From assembly GCF_002968335.2 (NCBI RefSeq), contig NZ_CP134398.1, positions 186,001 to 250,000 of the forward strand: a DNA stretch of 64,000 nt. The letters run 5' to 3'. The notes under the pieces are model-generated. The model had not been told where the DNA came from and searched no databases. It was given only the letters and a program-made list of their open reading frames with translations. The DNA is from Mycobacterium sp. ITM-2016-00316. GTDB lineage: Bacteria; Actinomycetota; Actinomycetes; Mycobacteriales; Mycobacteriaceae. The first letter of the stretch is position 1. Every line of letters begins with the position of its first letter. A program made the translations under genes and the position numbers. Positions 35,437 through 44,664 of the stretch are shown here, piece by piece.

Positions 35437-37072
35437 TGCGCAGGATCTTTCCGGTGCTGTTGCGCGGCAATTCATCCAGAATGGTGATGTCTCGCGGCAC
35501 CTTGTAGTTGGCCAGATTGTCCCGGACGTACCGCTTCAAAACATCGGCGGTCACAGGTTCTCCCGCGTCGCGCAGCACCACGAAGGCGACGAGTCGCTGA
35601 CCGAACTGTTCGTCGTCGACCCCGATGACGGCGGCCTCGGCCACCGCATCGTGGGCCACCAGCGTCTTCTCCACCTCGATGGGGTAGACGTTCTCTCCCC
35701 CGGAGACGATCATCTCGTCATCGCGGCCCACCACGAACAGCCGGCCGTTGGCGTCCAGGTAGCCGACGTCACCGGAGTTCATGAACCCGTCGTGGAAGTC
35801 CTTGGTCCTGCCCGAGGTGTACCCGTCGAACTGGGTCGAGTTGCGCACGTAGATGGTGCCCGTCTCGCCGGGCGGCAGCACCCGCAGCTCGTCGTCCAGG
35901 ATCCGGATCTCGGTGCCCTCGGCCGGTTTTCCGGCCGTGTCGGGCGCGGCGCGCAGATCGGTCGGCGTCGCGGTGGCGATCATGCCGGCCTCGGTGGCGT
36001 TGTAATTGTTGTAGATGACATCGCCGAACTGATCCATGAACTTGATGACGACATCGGGACGCATCCGGGACCCGGACGCCGCGGCGAAGCGCAGGGTGCG
36101 CCCGCTGTAGCGGTTGCGGATCTCGTCGGGCAACTCGACGATGCGGTCGAACATCACCGGCACCACACACAATCCGGTGGCCCGGTGGGTGTCCACCAGC
36201 GCGAGTGTGGCCTCCGGGTCGAACTTGCGCCGGGTGATGATGGTGCACGCCATCGAGGCGGCGAAGGCCAGTTGGGAGAACCCCCAGGCGTGGAACATCG
36301 GCGCGGCGACGACCACCGGCTCCTCGGTGTGCCACGGGGTGCGGTCCAGGATCGCCTTGAGGACCTCAGGTCCACCGCCGGAATGCTTGGCGCCCTTGGG
36401 TGTTCCGGTGGTCCCCGAGGTCAGCAGGATGACCTTGGACTTCTCCTTGGCCCGCCGGGGTTGCTGCCCGGCGTGCTCGGTGATCAGGTGCGCGACGGTC
36501 GGTCCGGTCGGTGCGGTGTCGGTCCAGGCCACGATGCGGGCCACCCCGGGCGCGTCGGCCAGGGCGCGGTCGAGGGTCGGGGTGAACTCCTCGTCGTAGA
36601 TGACCGCACCGGTACGTCCGGCCGATTCCCGTTCCCACACCTCGGCCAGTGCCGGCCCGGCGAAGGACGTGTTCAGCAACAGCACGTCGGCACCGATGCG
36701 GTTGGCCGCGATCAGCGCCTCGATGAAACCGCGGTGGTTGCGGGCCATGATGCCCACCACCGGCGGAGCCACCCCGGCGGCGACATGAGGGTGGTGCTCG
36801 CCGGCCGTCAGTTTTTGCAGCCCGGCGGCCAAAGCGTCGGCGCGCTGGTCGATCTCACGCCACGTCAGTGCCCCGAGCTCGTCGATGAGCCCGATCCGGT
36901 CACCGCAGCGCTGGGCGGCGCTGGCGAATCCCGAAGTGATGCCCATGTTTTCGCGGGCCATCGCGGCCCCGATGCGCAGATACTTGTCGGGCCGCAGCGG
37001 CGCGATGACACCGGCGCGCACCATGGTTCCGATCAGGCCGGCGGTATCGGTGACCTTGTCGAACAGCCCCAT
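35408..37072 (-). CDS. fadD12: Acyl-CoA synthetase FadD12-like
   Basis: An ANL-family ligase of 554 residues. LLTSGTTGTPKGAKHSG is the AMP-binding motif; NNYNATEAG, NSGDVGYLDANGRLFVVGRDDEMIVSGGENVYP and the C-terminal Lys in NSTGKILRSEL complete the active site. The sequence and neighbours (LipO-type hydrolase and an acyltransferase) match Rv1427c (FadD12). Its ATG overlaps the acyltransferase stop (ATGA), so the operon is translationally coupled, and the operator at 37900-37921 probably controls it. Confidence 0.88.
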   Translation of the reverse strand: MGLFDKVTDTAGLIGTMVRAGVIAPLRPDKYLRIGAAMARENMGITSGFASAAQRCGDRIGLIDELGALTWREIDQRADALAAGLQKLTAGEHHPHVAAGVAPPVVGIMARNHRGFIEALIAANRIGADVLLLNTSFAGPALAEVWERESAGRTGAVIYDEEFTPTLDRALADAPGVARIVAWTDTAPTGPTVAHLITEHAGQQPRRAKEKSKVILLTSGTTGTPKGAKHSGGGPEVLKAILDRTPWHTEEPVVVAAPMFHAWGFSQLAFAASMACTIITRRKFDPEATLALVDTHRATGLCVVPVMFDRIVELPDEIRNRYSGRTLRFAAASGSRMRPDVVIKFMDQFGDVIYNNYNATEAGMIATATPTDLRAAPDTAGKPAEGTEIRILDDELRVLPPGETGTIYVRNSTQFDGYTSGRTKDFHDGFMNSGDVGYLDANGRLFVVGRDDEMIVSGGENVYPIEVEKTLVAHDAVAEAAVIGVDDEQFGQRLVAFVVLRDAGEPVTADVLKRYVRDNLANYKVPRDITILDELPRNSTGKILRSELAQRTTG

Positions 37073-37881
37073 CAGCCGATCACCGGCAGGCGGCGTTCGG
37101 CGGCCAATTCGTCGAGAGCGCGCTGCATGACGCGACGGACATGGGCATCGACCTCGTCGATATCGGGTGTCTCACCGAACTGGGCCTCGATGTCGACCGG
37201 CGGGAGTACCTGCATGACGATCTTGGCGGGCAGCGGCACGTTCATCGGCACGACGGCCGACAGCCCGAACGGGAAACCGAAGGACAGCGGGACGATCTTG
37301 GTGCGGGCCAGCCGGGCGATCGGGCCGAGCCGCTTGGCCAGCCAGGTGCCGCGGGACAGGTAGAGCTGGGTTTCCTGCCCGCCGATGCCGACCATCGGCA
37401 CGATGGGCACCCCGGCGTTGATGGCCGCGCGCACATAGCCCTGCCGGCCGTCGAAGTCGATCGTGTTGGCCTCGCTGCTGGGACGGTAGACGTCGTAGTC
37501 ACCGCCGGGGAACACCACCACGACTCCGCCGGAGCGCAGCGCTTCATCGGCGTTCTCGTGGCTGGCCAGGATGAAGCCGGTCTTCTTGAAGAAGTCGCCG
37601 GTGGGGCCGATCATCAGCATGGCGTGGCTCAACGTGTACACCGGGCGCCCGTAGCCGAACCGCTCGTAGAAGTCGGCCGCGAAAATGGGCACATCCATGG
37701 GGAACAGGCCACCGGAGTGGTTGCACACCACCAGCGCGCCGCCATTGGGGAAGTTCTCCAGGCCGCGGACCTCGGAGCGGTGATACGCCTTCAGGAACGG
37801 CCGCAGCAGCCCCATCACCCGCTCGGTGAGGCTGGGGTCGAACTTGGTGATCTCGGTGGGATCGATATCGGGCGAGCTCAT
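37072..37881 (-). CDS. Lysophospholipid acyltransferase family protein, Rv1428c-like
   Basis: A protein of 269 residues of the glycerolipid acyltransferase superfamily. VVCNHSGGLFPMD holds the active-site His and Asp in the spaced form found in the plant phytyl-ester-synthase-like branch, rather than the tight HxxxxD. VVVFPGGDYDVYRP and GVPIVPMVGIGG are the later acceptor and acyl-binding motifs. It probably acylates a glycerolipid or alcohol using CoA thioesters supplied by FadD12, its operon partner. First gene of the operon, 18 bases downstream of a KstR-type palindrome. Confidence 0.86.
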   Translation of the reverse strand: MSSPDIDPTEITKFDPSLTERVMGLLRPFLKAYHRSEVRGLENFPNGGALVVCNHSGGLFPMDVPIFAADFYERFGYGRPVYTLSHAMLMIGPTGDFFKKTGFILASHENADEALRSGGVVVVFPGGDYDVYRPSSEANTIDFDGRQGYVRAAINAGVPIVPMVGIGGQETQLYLSRGTWLAKRLGPIARLARTKIVPLSFGFPFGLSAVVPMNVPLPAKIVMQVLPPVDIEAQFGETPDIDEVDAHVRRVMQRALDELAAERRLPVIG

Positions 37882-37899
37882 GGGGTGCCTCCGATGTTG

Positions 37900-37921
37900 A
37901 AACTAGAACGTGTTCTAGTTT
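37900..37921. promoter_or_regulatory. KstR-type operator in the acyltransferase/nat divergent gap
   Basis: AAACTAGAAC-GT-GTTCTAGTTT is a 22-base palindrome with two central bases. The core TAGAACGTGTTCTA (37904-37917) matches the consensus I recall for KstR, the TetR-family repressor of sterol catabolism genes. It lies 18 bases before the acyltransferase start and 68 bases before nat, so both directions could respond. Confidence 0.8.
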
Positions 37922-37989
37922 CGCATGGAACCGGTAGGCGGTCAAAGGTCCGTTGACCTGAACCGAGGTTGAGGACCCAGGATGGGGGC

Positions 37990-38874
37990 ATGACACCGGA
38001 CATCGCGGCCTACCTCGCTCGGATCGGCTATCAGGGGCCGGCTCAGACTATCCCCGGGTCGCTGCGCTCCAGCCCGGCGGAACCGACACTGGACACCCTG
38101 CACGCTCTGCACGCCGCGCACAACAGGTCCATCCCGTTCGAGACTCTGGACCCGGTGCTGGGCACGCCCGTCGTCGACCTCGGCGCGACCGCCCTGGTCG
38201 ACAAACTGGTGCACCGCCGCCGCGGAGGGTACTGCTACGAACAGAACGGGCTGTTCGGCTACGCGCTGGAGGCCCTCGGGTTCGGAGTGGACCGGCTGGC
38301 CGGACGAGTCGTGTGGATGGGCGAGTTCGATGCATCGCCGCCGGCGGCGTGGGATGCGCCGATGCCGGCAATGACGCACAACGTGCTGGCGGTCACCGTC
38401 CCCGGCGTCGACGGGCGGTTCCTGGCCGATGTCGGATTCGGCGGACAGACGCTGTCCTCGCCGATCCGCCTGGAAGCCGGGCCGGTGCAGCAGACCCGCC
38501 ATGAGCCCTACCGGATCGTCGACGCCGGTGCGGGCACCTTGCGACTGGAGGCGCAGATCCGCGATCGGTGGGAGCCGCTGTATCTGTTCACCGACGAGCC
38601 GAGACGCCTCATCGATCTGGAGGTCGGCAGCTGGTACGTCTCGACCTACCCGAAGTCCGGCTTCGTCGTCGGGCTGTCCGTCGCCCTGGTCACCGACGAT
38701 GCGCGCTGGAATCTGCGCGGCCGCCACCTCGCCATCCACGCCGCGGGCGGCACCGAGAAGATCCGGCTGAACTCCGCCGCCGACGTGCTCGACCAGCTCA
38801 CCGGGCGGTTCGGGATCGACCTGGGCGGGCTCGGTGACGTGGAGGCCCGGGTCAGTCAGGTGCTGGATTCGTGA
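37990..38874 (+). CDS. nat: Arylamine N-acetyltransferase
   Basis: This enzyme transfers an acyl group from CoA to arylamines or hydrazines such as isoniazid; in M. tuberculosis the gene belongs to the sterol-catabolism cluster. The Cys-His-Asp triad is C82 (RRGGYCYEQN), H130 (MTHNVL) and D147 (FLADVGFGG). The product has 294 residues, somewhat longer than typical, with extra sequence near residues 15-30 and between the Cys and His. ATG 37990 is used. It diverges from the acyltransferase-fadD12-lipO operon across a KstR-like site. Confidence 0.93.
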   Translation: MTPDIAAYLARIGYQGPAQTIPGSLRSSPAEPTLDTLHALHAAHNRSIPFETLDPVLGTPVVDLGATALVDKLVHRRRGGYCYEQNGLFGYALEALGFGVDRLAGRVVWMGEFDASPPAAWDAPMPAMTHNVLAVTVPGVDGRFLADVGFGGQTLSSPIRLEAGPVQQTRHEPYRIVDAGAGTLRLEAQIRDRWEPLYLFTDEPRRLIDLEVGSWYVSTYPKSGFVVGLSVALVTDDARWNLRGRHLAIHAAGGTEKIRLNSAADVLDQLTGRFGIDLGGLGDVEARVSQVLDS

Positions 38875-38877
38875 CGA

Positions 38878-39864
38878 TCACGGTGAGCTGATCAGCACGT
38901 CCCACGGGTCGGCGGCGTCGAGCACCAGCCGGCCCAGGCGCCGGGCGTGGGACGCGGTGCTGCCGAACTCGTCGGACCAGCTGCGTGCCCGCATGGTCGC
39001 CGACCACAACTGGTGCTCGATCGTGACGCCGATGGCGCCGTGCAACTGATGGGCGATGGTGGTCACCGGGGTGACGGCGCGGCCGACGGCGATCTTGGCG
39101 ATCGTCACCGCGTAATCGGACCTGGCGTCGGCGAACCCGTGGTCGGCCACCGCGGCGGTGGCCAGGTCGGTTGCCGCCCTGGCCTGTTCGATCTCGCCCG
39201 CCATGGCGGCCAGTGAGTGCTGCACGGCCTGGAACTTGCTCAGTGCCCGGCCGAACTGCACCCGCTCGGACGTATGCGCGACGGTCAGCTCCAGCGCAGA
39301 GTCGAAGGCACCGACGATCTGCACGCACCGGGCCCACGCACCGCGGCGCACCAATTCGTCATCGGCGGCCGGATCCAGCCGGGTCAGCCCGTCTGTGCCG
39401 TACCGCAGCGTGCCGCGAGGCTCACCGGCCAGGTTGTACCCGAGGGTGACCTCGGGGTCGTCGAGCAGGCCGACGTGCAGTCCGTCGGGTTCCCGGGCGG
39501 CCAGGACGACGGCGGCGTCCGACGGCCACGGCACCTCGCGGGCGGCACCTGCCGCGCCGATCGCCACCGTGAGCGGGCCGGCCGGGACGTCCAGCCCCGC
39601 CTCGCCGGCCAGCCAGCCTGCCAGCAGATCGGTCTCGGCGACCGGCACGGCGGCACCGTGGCGGGCCAGCCCGGCGAGCACGATGGCGGCCTCACGCGGT
39701 CCCGCGCCCTGCTCGGTGGTCAGCCGGGTCAACCCGGACTCGTCGAGAGTGCGCCACAGGTCGGCGTCGAAGACCTCGGGCAGCCGGCGCTTGCCGAACC
39801 GGGCGTCATAGGACCGCCGGCCGATGTCAGCGACCAGCTGCTTCAGCTCATCCAACTCGCTCAT
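38878..39864 (-). CDS. Acyl-CoA dehydrogenase, smaller subunit-like
   Basis: A protein of 328 residues with acyl-CoA dehydrogenase features: ERVQFGRALSKFQAVQHSLAAM (FAD-contact region) and HQLHGAIGVTIEHQLW. The active-site Glu expected in GxYEGT-type motifs is not seen, and the C-terminus is short. This resembles the non-catalytic member of alpha2-beta2 heterotetrameric dehydrogenases found in mycobacterial sterol breakdown. Its start overlaps the stop of the larger partner gene (ATGA), which supports a complex. It converges with nat, three bases apart. Confidence 0.85.
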   Translation of the reverse strand: MSELDELKQLVADIGRRSYDARFGKRRLPEVFDADLWRTLDESGLTRLTTEQGAGPREAAIVLAGLARHGAAVPVAETDLLAGWLAGEAGLDVPAGPLTVAIGAAGAAREVPWPSDAAVVLAAREPDGLHVGLLDDPEVTLGYNLAGEPRGTLRYGTDGLTRLDPAADDELVRRGAWARCVQIVGAFDSALELTVAHTSERVQFGRALSKFQAVQHSLAAMAGEIEQARAATDLATAAVADHGFADARSDYAVTIAKIAVGRAVTPVTTIAHQLHGAIGVTIEHQLWSATMRARSWSDEFGSTASHARRLGRLVLDAADPWDVLISSP

Positions 39865-41006
39865 CGCACTCCCAGGCCGCGGGCGATCACACCGCGCAGC
39901 ACCTCGTTGGTCCCGCCGCGCAGCGTGAACATCGGCGAATGCCGGCGTGCGGTGTCGAGGATGGCACGCAAGTCCGCGTCGTCATCGACGTAGTCCAGCA
40001 GGTCCGCGCACAACTCCACCGACTGCTGCTCGAAACGCGTCCCCAGGTCCTTCACCAGGGCGGCCCGTGTCGCCGCGTCCTGCCCGTCCGACAGTGCCCG
40101 GGCCACCGACACCGACAACTGCCGCAGCGCCGTCACCCGGCCCATCAGGTCGCCGACCTCCGCGGCGGTGCGGTCATCGACCTGCTGGGCGCCGAGCGCC
40201 CTGATCACCCCGAAGATCAGGATCGCGGTGGACAGGATGCGCTCCGGGCCGCTGCGCTCGAAACCGAGCTCGGCGGTCACCTGATGCCAGCCGTCGCCCA
40301 CCTCACCCAGCACGTCGGCGTCACCGACCGCGACATCGTCGAAGGTCACCTCGTTGAAGTGGTGGTGACCGTCGAGCGTGATGATCGGGCTGATGGTGAT
40401 GCCGGGGGAATCCAGCGCGACGATGAACTGGCTGAAGCCGGCGTGCCGGTGTTCGGGATCCAGCGGGCTGGTGCGGGCCAGCACGATCGCGAAATGGGCG
40501 CGGTGCCCGCCGCTGGTCCACACCTTGGTGCCGTTGAGCACCCAGCCCCCGTCGGTGCGGGTGGCGCGGGTGGCGGTCGCGGCCAGGTCCGAGCCGGCGC
40601 CGTGTTCGCTCATCCCGATCGCCGAGTACAGGCTGCCGGTGGCGATCCCGGGCAGCAGCCGCTTGCGCTGCTCTTCGCTGCCGTAGCTCAGCAGTGACGG
40701 CGCGACCTGACGGTCGGCGAACCAGTGTGCGGCCACCGGGGCACCCGCCCCGAGCAGTTCCTCTGTCACGACGTAACGGTGCAGGAAGCCCAGCCCGTGA
40801 CCGCCGTACTCGGTGGGGATGGTCAGCCCGACGAAACCGGCATCGGCCAGCCGTTCGCTGAAACCGGCGTCCCAGCTGGTCAGCCAGGAGTCGATCTCGG
40901 GCTGCCAGCCGAAGCTCTCCCGGTCGGCGTGCACGAACCGCCGAACCTCCAGGCGTAGGTCGGCCAGGTCACCGTCGTTGGCGCACAGCGCATCGAATTC
41001 ACTCAC
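39861..41006 (-). CDS. Acyl-CoA dehydrogenase, larger catalytic-type subunit
   Basis: A dehydrogenase of 381 residues. It has IPTEYGGHGLGFLHRYVVTEELL, IGMSEHGAGSDLAATATRA, GTKVWTSGGHRAHFAIVLART and the C-terminal LRGGTNEVLRGVIARGLG. The Glu in LGFERSGPERIL is at the isovaleryl-CoA/long-chain dehydrogenase position and is the likely catalytic base. Together with the next gene it probably forms an alpha2-beta2 enzyme acting on a branched or steroid-derived acyl-CoA, an inference from pair structure and neighbourhood. Confidence 0.88.
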   Translation of the reverse strand: MSEFDALCANDGDLADLRLEVRRFVHADRESFGWQPEIDSWLTSWDAGFSERLADAGFVGLTIPTEYGGHGLGFLHRYVVTEELLGAGAPVAAHWFADRQVAPSLLSYGSEEQRKRLLPGIATGSLYSAIGMSEHGAGSDLAATATRATRTDGGWVLNGTKVWTSGGHRAHFAIVLARTSPLDPEHRHAGFSQFIVALDSPGITISPIITLDGHHHFNEVTFDDVAVGDADVLGEVGDGWHQVTAELGFERSGPERILSTAILIFGVIRALGAQQVDDRTAAEVGDLMGRVTALRQLSVSVARALSDGQDAATRAALVKDLGTRFEQQSVELCADLLDYVDDDADLRAILDTARRHSPMFTLRGGTNEVLRGVIARGLGVR

Positions 41007-41085
41007 CGGTTCCGGAGTCTAGTTCCCGTGGTCCAGCAGGAAATGTCATGTCGCCGGTCGGGGGTTGCCGCGATACTCGGAAGCT

Positions 41086-42000
41086 GTGAGTGTTCCGCCG
41101 AATGGGCCGCGCCGGGATCGGCTCCGTGAGTTGCTCGACTCGGTGGTGGACAGCGGAAACACCGACGTCGCCGGTATGGCCCGCAGCAGCTTCGCCTCGG
41201 AGTTTCACTTCTCCCGGGAGGTCAGCCGGCTCACCGGCGAACCGCCTGCCGCGCTGCGTCGCCGCGTGATGCTGGAGCGGGCGGCGTGGCGGTTGCAGCG
41301 CGGGGAAGGGGTGGCCGCGGTCGCCCTCGACGAGGGATGGTCGGCGCCGGAGGTGTTCTCCCGCGCGTTCCGGCGCGCCTTCGGGGTCCCGCCGTCGCAG
41401 GCCACCGATGTCGGGTTCCGGCTACCCGCCCCCAACGGGATGCATTTCCATCCACCGGAATCGTTGTGGCTGGACAGCCCCGGGGATGCGCAGCGCCCCG
41501 ATATCTCGCTGCTGATGATCGCGCACGACATCGCCGATACCGCGGCGCTCATCGGTGCGGCCGCCGGATTGTCGGAAACGCAATGGAACGAACCGGTTTC
41601 ACCGGGGCAGGTGATCCTGGACTGGGACGGCGAAGAGCCCAGCGTCGCGGCGGTGCTCGGCGCGCTGGTGTGGACCAAGGAGGTCTGGCTGGCCAGCATC
41701 GAGGGGCGCGACCAGCCCGTCCGCCCCGGTATCCGCGCGGCCCCGCGGTTGGCCGCCGACCACGACGAGGTGTCGGCGCGCTGGACGGCGATGGTGCGCG
41801 ACTACGGCGAGCAGGGCCGGCTGACCGACACCGTGATCGACGCGCTGTGTGATCCGCCCGAGTCCTTCCAGCTGTACGGCATCATCGCGCATGTCCTCAC
41901 CTACTCGGCGCATCGCCGAGAAGTGGTGCGCGCCATGCTGATCCGCCATGGAGTCCAGGTGCACCGTGGCGACCCACTCGAATGGATGCGAAGGGACTGA
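41086..42000 (+). CDS. AraC-type HTH fused to a DinB-like domain
   Basis: A protein of 304 residues. The N-terminal 100 residues form an AraC-type helix-turn-helix pair (MARSSFASEFHFSREV and ALDEGWSAPEVFSRAFRRAFGVPPS). The rest resembles a DinB/YfiT-like four-helix bundle, with HDIADTAALIGAAAGL and a C-terminal HVLTYSAHRREVVRAML segment containing His residues that could bind metal. GTG 41086 is chosen. The next gene, a RibD-C family reductase, starts one base after its stop, so the two are probably co-transcribed and the regulator may control its partner. Confidence 0.83.
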   Translation: MSVPPNGPRRDRLRELLDSVVDSGNTDVAGMARSSFASEFHFSREVSRLTGEPPAALRRRVMLERAAWRLQRGEGVAAVALDEGWSAPEVFSRAFRRAFGVPPSQATDVGFRLPAPNGMHFHPPESLWLDSPGDAQRPDISLLMIAHDIADTAALIGAAAGLSETQWNEPVSPGQVILDWDGEEPSVAAVLGALVWTKEVWLASIEGRDQPVRPGIRAAPRLAADHDEVSARWTAMVRDYGEQGRLTDTVIDALCDPPESFQLYGIIAHVLTYSAHRREVVRAMLIRHGVQVHRGDPLEWMRRD

Positions 42001-42001
42001 C

Positions 42002-42526
42002 ATGAAGACGATCTACTTCACCGCTTCCACGCTGGACGGATTCATCGTCGATGAGGCGGACAGCCTGGACTGGCTACTGACACGCGATTTCGACCCGAAC
42101 GGACCGTTCGGTTACGAGGCCTTCGTCGCCGAGGTCGGGGCGCTGGCCATGGGGTCGTCGACCTACGAGTGGATCGTGAAAAACCAACCGGGCCAGTGGA
42201 TGTACACCCAGCCCAGCTGGGTTCTCACCAGCAGGCCGGGGATCGTGCAGGACGGTCACCCGGTGCAGACGTTCGACGGCGACATCGCCGGCCTGCACGC
42301 CGAGTTGCTGGCCGCCGCGGGAGACAGAGATGTCTGGGTGGTCGGCGGCGGTCGGACCGCCGCGCAGTTCGTCGCGGCCGGCCTCGTCGACGAGATGGTG
42401 GTCACCTACGCACCCTGCACGCTGGGCGCCGGGGCGCGGCTACTGCCGATACGCTCGGAATGGGTGCTGACAGACGTGGACCGCAACGGTGAATTCGTCT
42501 GCGCGCGCTGGCGCAAGGCCGGTTAA
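42002..42526 (+). CDS. Dihydrofolate reductase/RibD C-terminal family protein
   Basis: A reductase-fold protein of 174 residues. It opens with KTIYFTASTLDGFIVDEADSLDWL, has GSSTYEWI and VWVVGGGRTAAQFVAAGLVDEMVV, all typical of the small RibD-C/DHFR-like family in actinobacteria. NADPH binding is likely, but a true folate or riboflavin role is not supported. It follows the AraC/DinB gene with one base between. The stop overlaps the stop of the convergent 40-residue gene by four bases. Confidence 0.88.
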   Translation: MKTIYFTASTLDGFIVDEADSLDWLLTRDFDPNGPFGYEAFVAEVGALAMGSSTYEWIVKNQPGQWMYTQPSWVLTSRPGIVQDGHPVQTFDGDIAGLHAELLAAAGDRDVWVVGGGRTAAQFVAAGLVDEMVVTYAPCTLGAGARLLPIRSEWVLTDVDRNGEFVCARWRKAG

Positions 42527-42645
42527 GCGGCGCGCGACGACCGGAACTGCCGGTTCAGACGGTTCAGCAGGACGACGGGGAGCGGGCGATCACCCAGCCG
42601 TCGGGTGAAGCGACGGCCGGCGACGTTGAGCTCGATGAGCAACAT
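42523..42645 (-). CDS. Small basic protein of 40 residues
   Basis: The short gene encodes a product starting MLLIELNVAGRRFTRRLGDR and ending RQFRSSRAA, with a net strong positive charge. AGGAGG sits eight bases upstream of the ATG at 42645, an almost ideal ribosome binding site. No family is recognised. It is transcribed away from the FadE5-like gene and its stop overlaps that of the RibD-C gene. A role as a membrane-associated or nucleic-acid-binding peptide is possible but not shown. Confidence 0.68.
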   Translation of the reverse strand: MLLIELNVAGRRFTRRLGDRPLPVVLLNRLNRQFRSSRAA

Positions 42646-42810
42646 CGGTGCCCCTCCTGTCTGTGGGTTCAAGCATAAGGAATGAACGCCGAGGTCGGCA
42701 TCCGGTATTCCGGCGTATCCGCAGGTCGTCGGTGAACAACTGATGAACACCCGACGCGGGGCGGCACTCACAGCTATTCGAATCGGTGGAACCTCGGCCG
42801 GTTGCGGGAT

Positions 42811-42816
42811 TATTCT
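42811..42816 (+). promoter_or_regulatory. -10 element for a leaderless FadE5-like transcript
   Basis: TATTCT ends seven bases before the ATG at 42824, which would place the transcription start at or next to the A of the start codon. No ribosome binding site is present there. Leaderless messages are common in mycobacteria. Confidence 0.5.
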
Positions 42817-42823
42817 CACCCGC

Positions 42824-44659
42824 ATGGGGCACTACATTTCCAACGTCCGCGACGTCGAATTCAACCTGTTCGAGGCGCTGAACATCGACAAAGCGCTGGC
42901 AACCGGTGACTTCGGCGAGCTCGATGGTGCCTCGGTGCGCGAGATGCTCAGCGAAGCCGCCCGGCTGGCCGAAGGACCGTTGGCCGAGGCGTTCGCCGAA
43001 ACCGACCGCAACCCACCCACATTCGATCCGTCGACGCACACCGTCAGCTACCCAGAACCTTTCAAGGCCGCGCTGCGGGCATGGCAGGACGGCGAGTGGT
43101 TCCGGGTCGGTCTCGACGAGGCCGTCGGTGGTCTGCCTGCGCCGGCGATGCTCACCTGGGCAATCGCGGAGTTCGCGCTGGGCGCGCAGCCCGCGGCCTA
43201 CATCTGCCACTCCGGGCCGGTACTCGCCGACATCATCCATGGCCTCGGCAACGCACAGCAGAAGCACTGGGCGTCGCTGATGGCCGAACGCAACTGGGGC
43301 GGCACCATGGTGCTGACCGAACCGGATGCCGGCTCCGATGTCGGTGCGGGACGTACCAGGGCCGTCGAGCAACCCGATGGCTCGTGGCACCTCGACGGCG
43401 TCAAGCGCTTCATCACCAACGGTGACACCGGCGACGTCTACGAGAACATCGTGCACGCCGTGCTCGCGCGGCCCGCCGGAGCGGGCCCGGGCACCAAGGG
43501 ATTGTCGCTGTTTTTCGTGCCGAAGTTCCACTTCGATCCGCAGACCGGTGAGATCGGTGAGCGTAACGGGGTTTACGTCACCAACCTGGAACACAAGATG
43601 GGGCTCAAGGCGTCTGCCACCTGCGAGCTGACGTTCGGGCAGCACGGCACACCCGCCGTCGGCTGGTTGGTCGGCGATGAGCACAGCGGTATCGCCCAGA
43701 TGTTCAAGGTCATCGAGTACGCGCGAATGATGGTGGGTACCAAGGCAATCGCGACGCTGTCCACGGGTTACCTGAACGCCCTGGAGTACGCCAAGACCCG
43801 CGTACAGGGCGCGGACCTCACTCAGATGACGGACAAGACCGCGCCCCGGGTGACGATCCTGCACCATCCGGACGTGCGCCGTTCGCTGCTGACCCAGAAG
43901 GCATACGCCGAGGGCCTGCGCGCGCTCTACCTGTACACCGCGGCTCACCAGGACCCGAGCGTGGCGGCGATCGTGTCCGGGGCGGATGCCCGGATGGCCG
44001 AACATGTCAACGATCTGTTGCTGCCGATCGTCAAGGGTTTCGGGTCCGAACGGGCCTACCGTTACCTCACCGATTCGCTGCAGACGTTCGGCGGATCGGG
44101 TTACCTGCAGGACTATCCGATCGAGCAGTACATCCGCGACGCCAAGATCGACTCGCTGTATGAGGGCACCACCGCGATCCAGGCGCAGGACTTCTTCTTC
44201 CGCAAGATCGCCCGCGACCAGGGCGCGGCGTTGTCACACTTGCTCGGTCAGGTGCAGGCGTTCCTGGACAAGGACTCCGCGCGAACCGAGATCGCGGATG
44301 GCAGAGCGGCTTTGGCTGCGGCCGTGGCCGATGCGCAGGGCATGGCCGGTGCGATGATCGGCTACCTTGTCGGTTCCCAGCAGGAGCCTCGCGAGCTGTA
44401 CCGGGTCGGACTGGCCTCGGTGCCGTTCCTGATGGCGATCGGTGACCTGCTGATCGGCTGGCTGTTGCTCGAGCACGCCGAGATCGCCCTCGATGCGCTC
44501 GACGAGGGCGCACCCGATCGCGACCGCGCCTTCTACGAGGGCAAGGTCGGCGCGGCGGAGTTCTTCGCCCGGCACATCCTGCCGCGGCTGTCCTCGGATC
44601 GGGCCGTCATCGAATCGATGCGGCTGGGTGCGATGGACCTGCCCGAGGCGGCCTTCTGA
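42824..44659 (+). CDS. Acyl-CoA dehydrogenase, FadE5-like
   Basis: A dehydrogenase of 611 residues, the same length as FadE5 (Rv0244c) and sharing its N-terminus type ([17 protein letters not shown]). Motifs include [70 protein letters not shown], where the Glu in YEGTT is the catalytic base. The C-terminal domain of about 140 residues is the extra helical bundle of this subgroup. True fadE5 would be expected to the right of the window near fadA2, so this may be a paralogue. ATG 42824 seems to start a leaderless message. Confidence 0.9.
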   Translation: MGHYISNVRDVEFNLFEALNIDKALATGDFGELDGASVREMLSEAARLAEGPLAEAFAETDRNPPTFDPSTHTVSYPEPFKAALRAWQDGEWFRVGLDEAVGGLPAPAMLTWAIAEFALGAQPAAYICHSGPVLADIIHGLGNAQQKHWASLMAERNWGGTMVLTEPDAGSDVGAGRTRAVEQPDGSWHLDGVKRFITNGDTGDVYENIVHAVLARPAGAGPGTKGLSLFFVPKFHFDPQTGEIGERNGVYVTNLEHKMGLKASATCELTFGQHGTPAVGWLVGDEHSGIAQMFKVIEYARMMVGTKAIATLSTGYLNALEYAKTRVQGADLTQMTDKTAPRVTILHHPDVRRSLLTQKAYAEGLRALYLYTAAHQDPSVAAIVSGADARMAEHVNDLLLPIVKGFGSERAYRYLTDSLQTFGGSGYLQDYPIEQYIRDAKIDSLYEGTTAIQAQDFFFRKIARDQGAALSHLLGQVQAFLDKDSARTEIADGRAALAAAVADAQGMAGAMIGYLVGSQQEPRELYRVGLASVPFLMAIGDLLIGWLLLEHAEIALDALDEGAPDRDRAFYEGKVGAAEFFARHILPRLSSDRAVIESMRLGAMDLPEAAF

Positions 44660-44664
44660 TCTTC

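Noticed and set aside
42774..42784. ATTCGAAT as an operator of the FadE5-like gene
   Set aside because: An 8-base palindrome is too short to support a site on its own.
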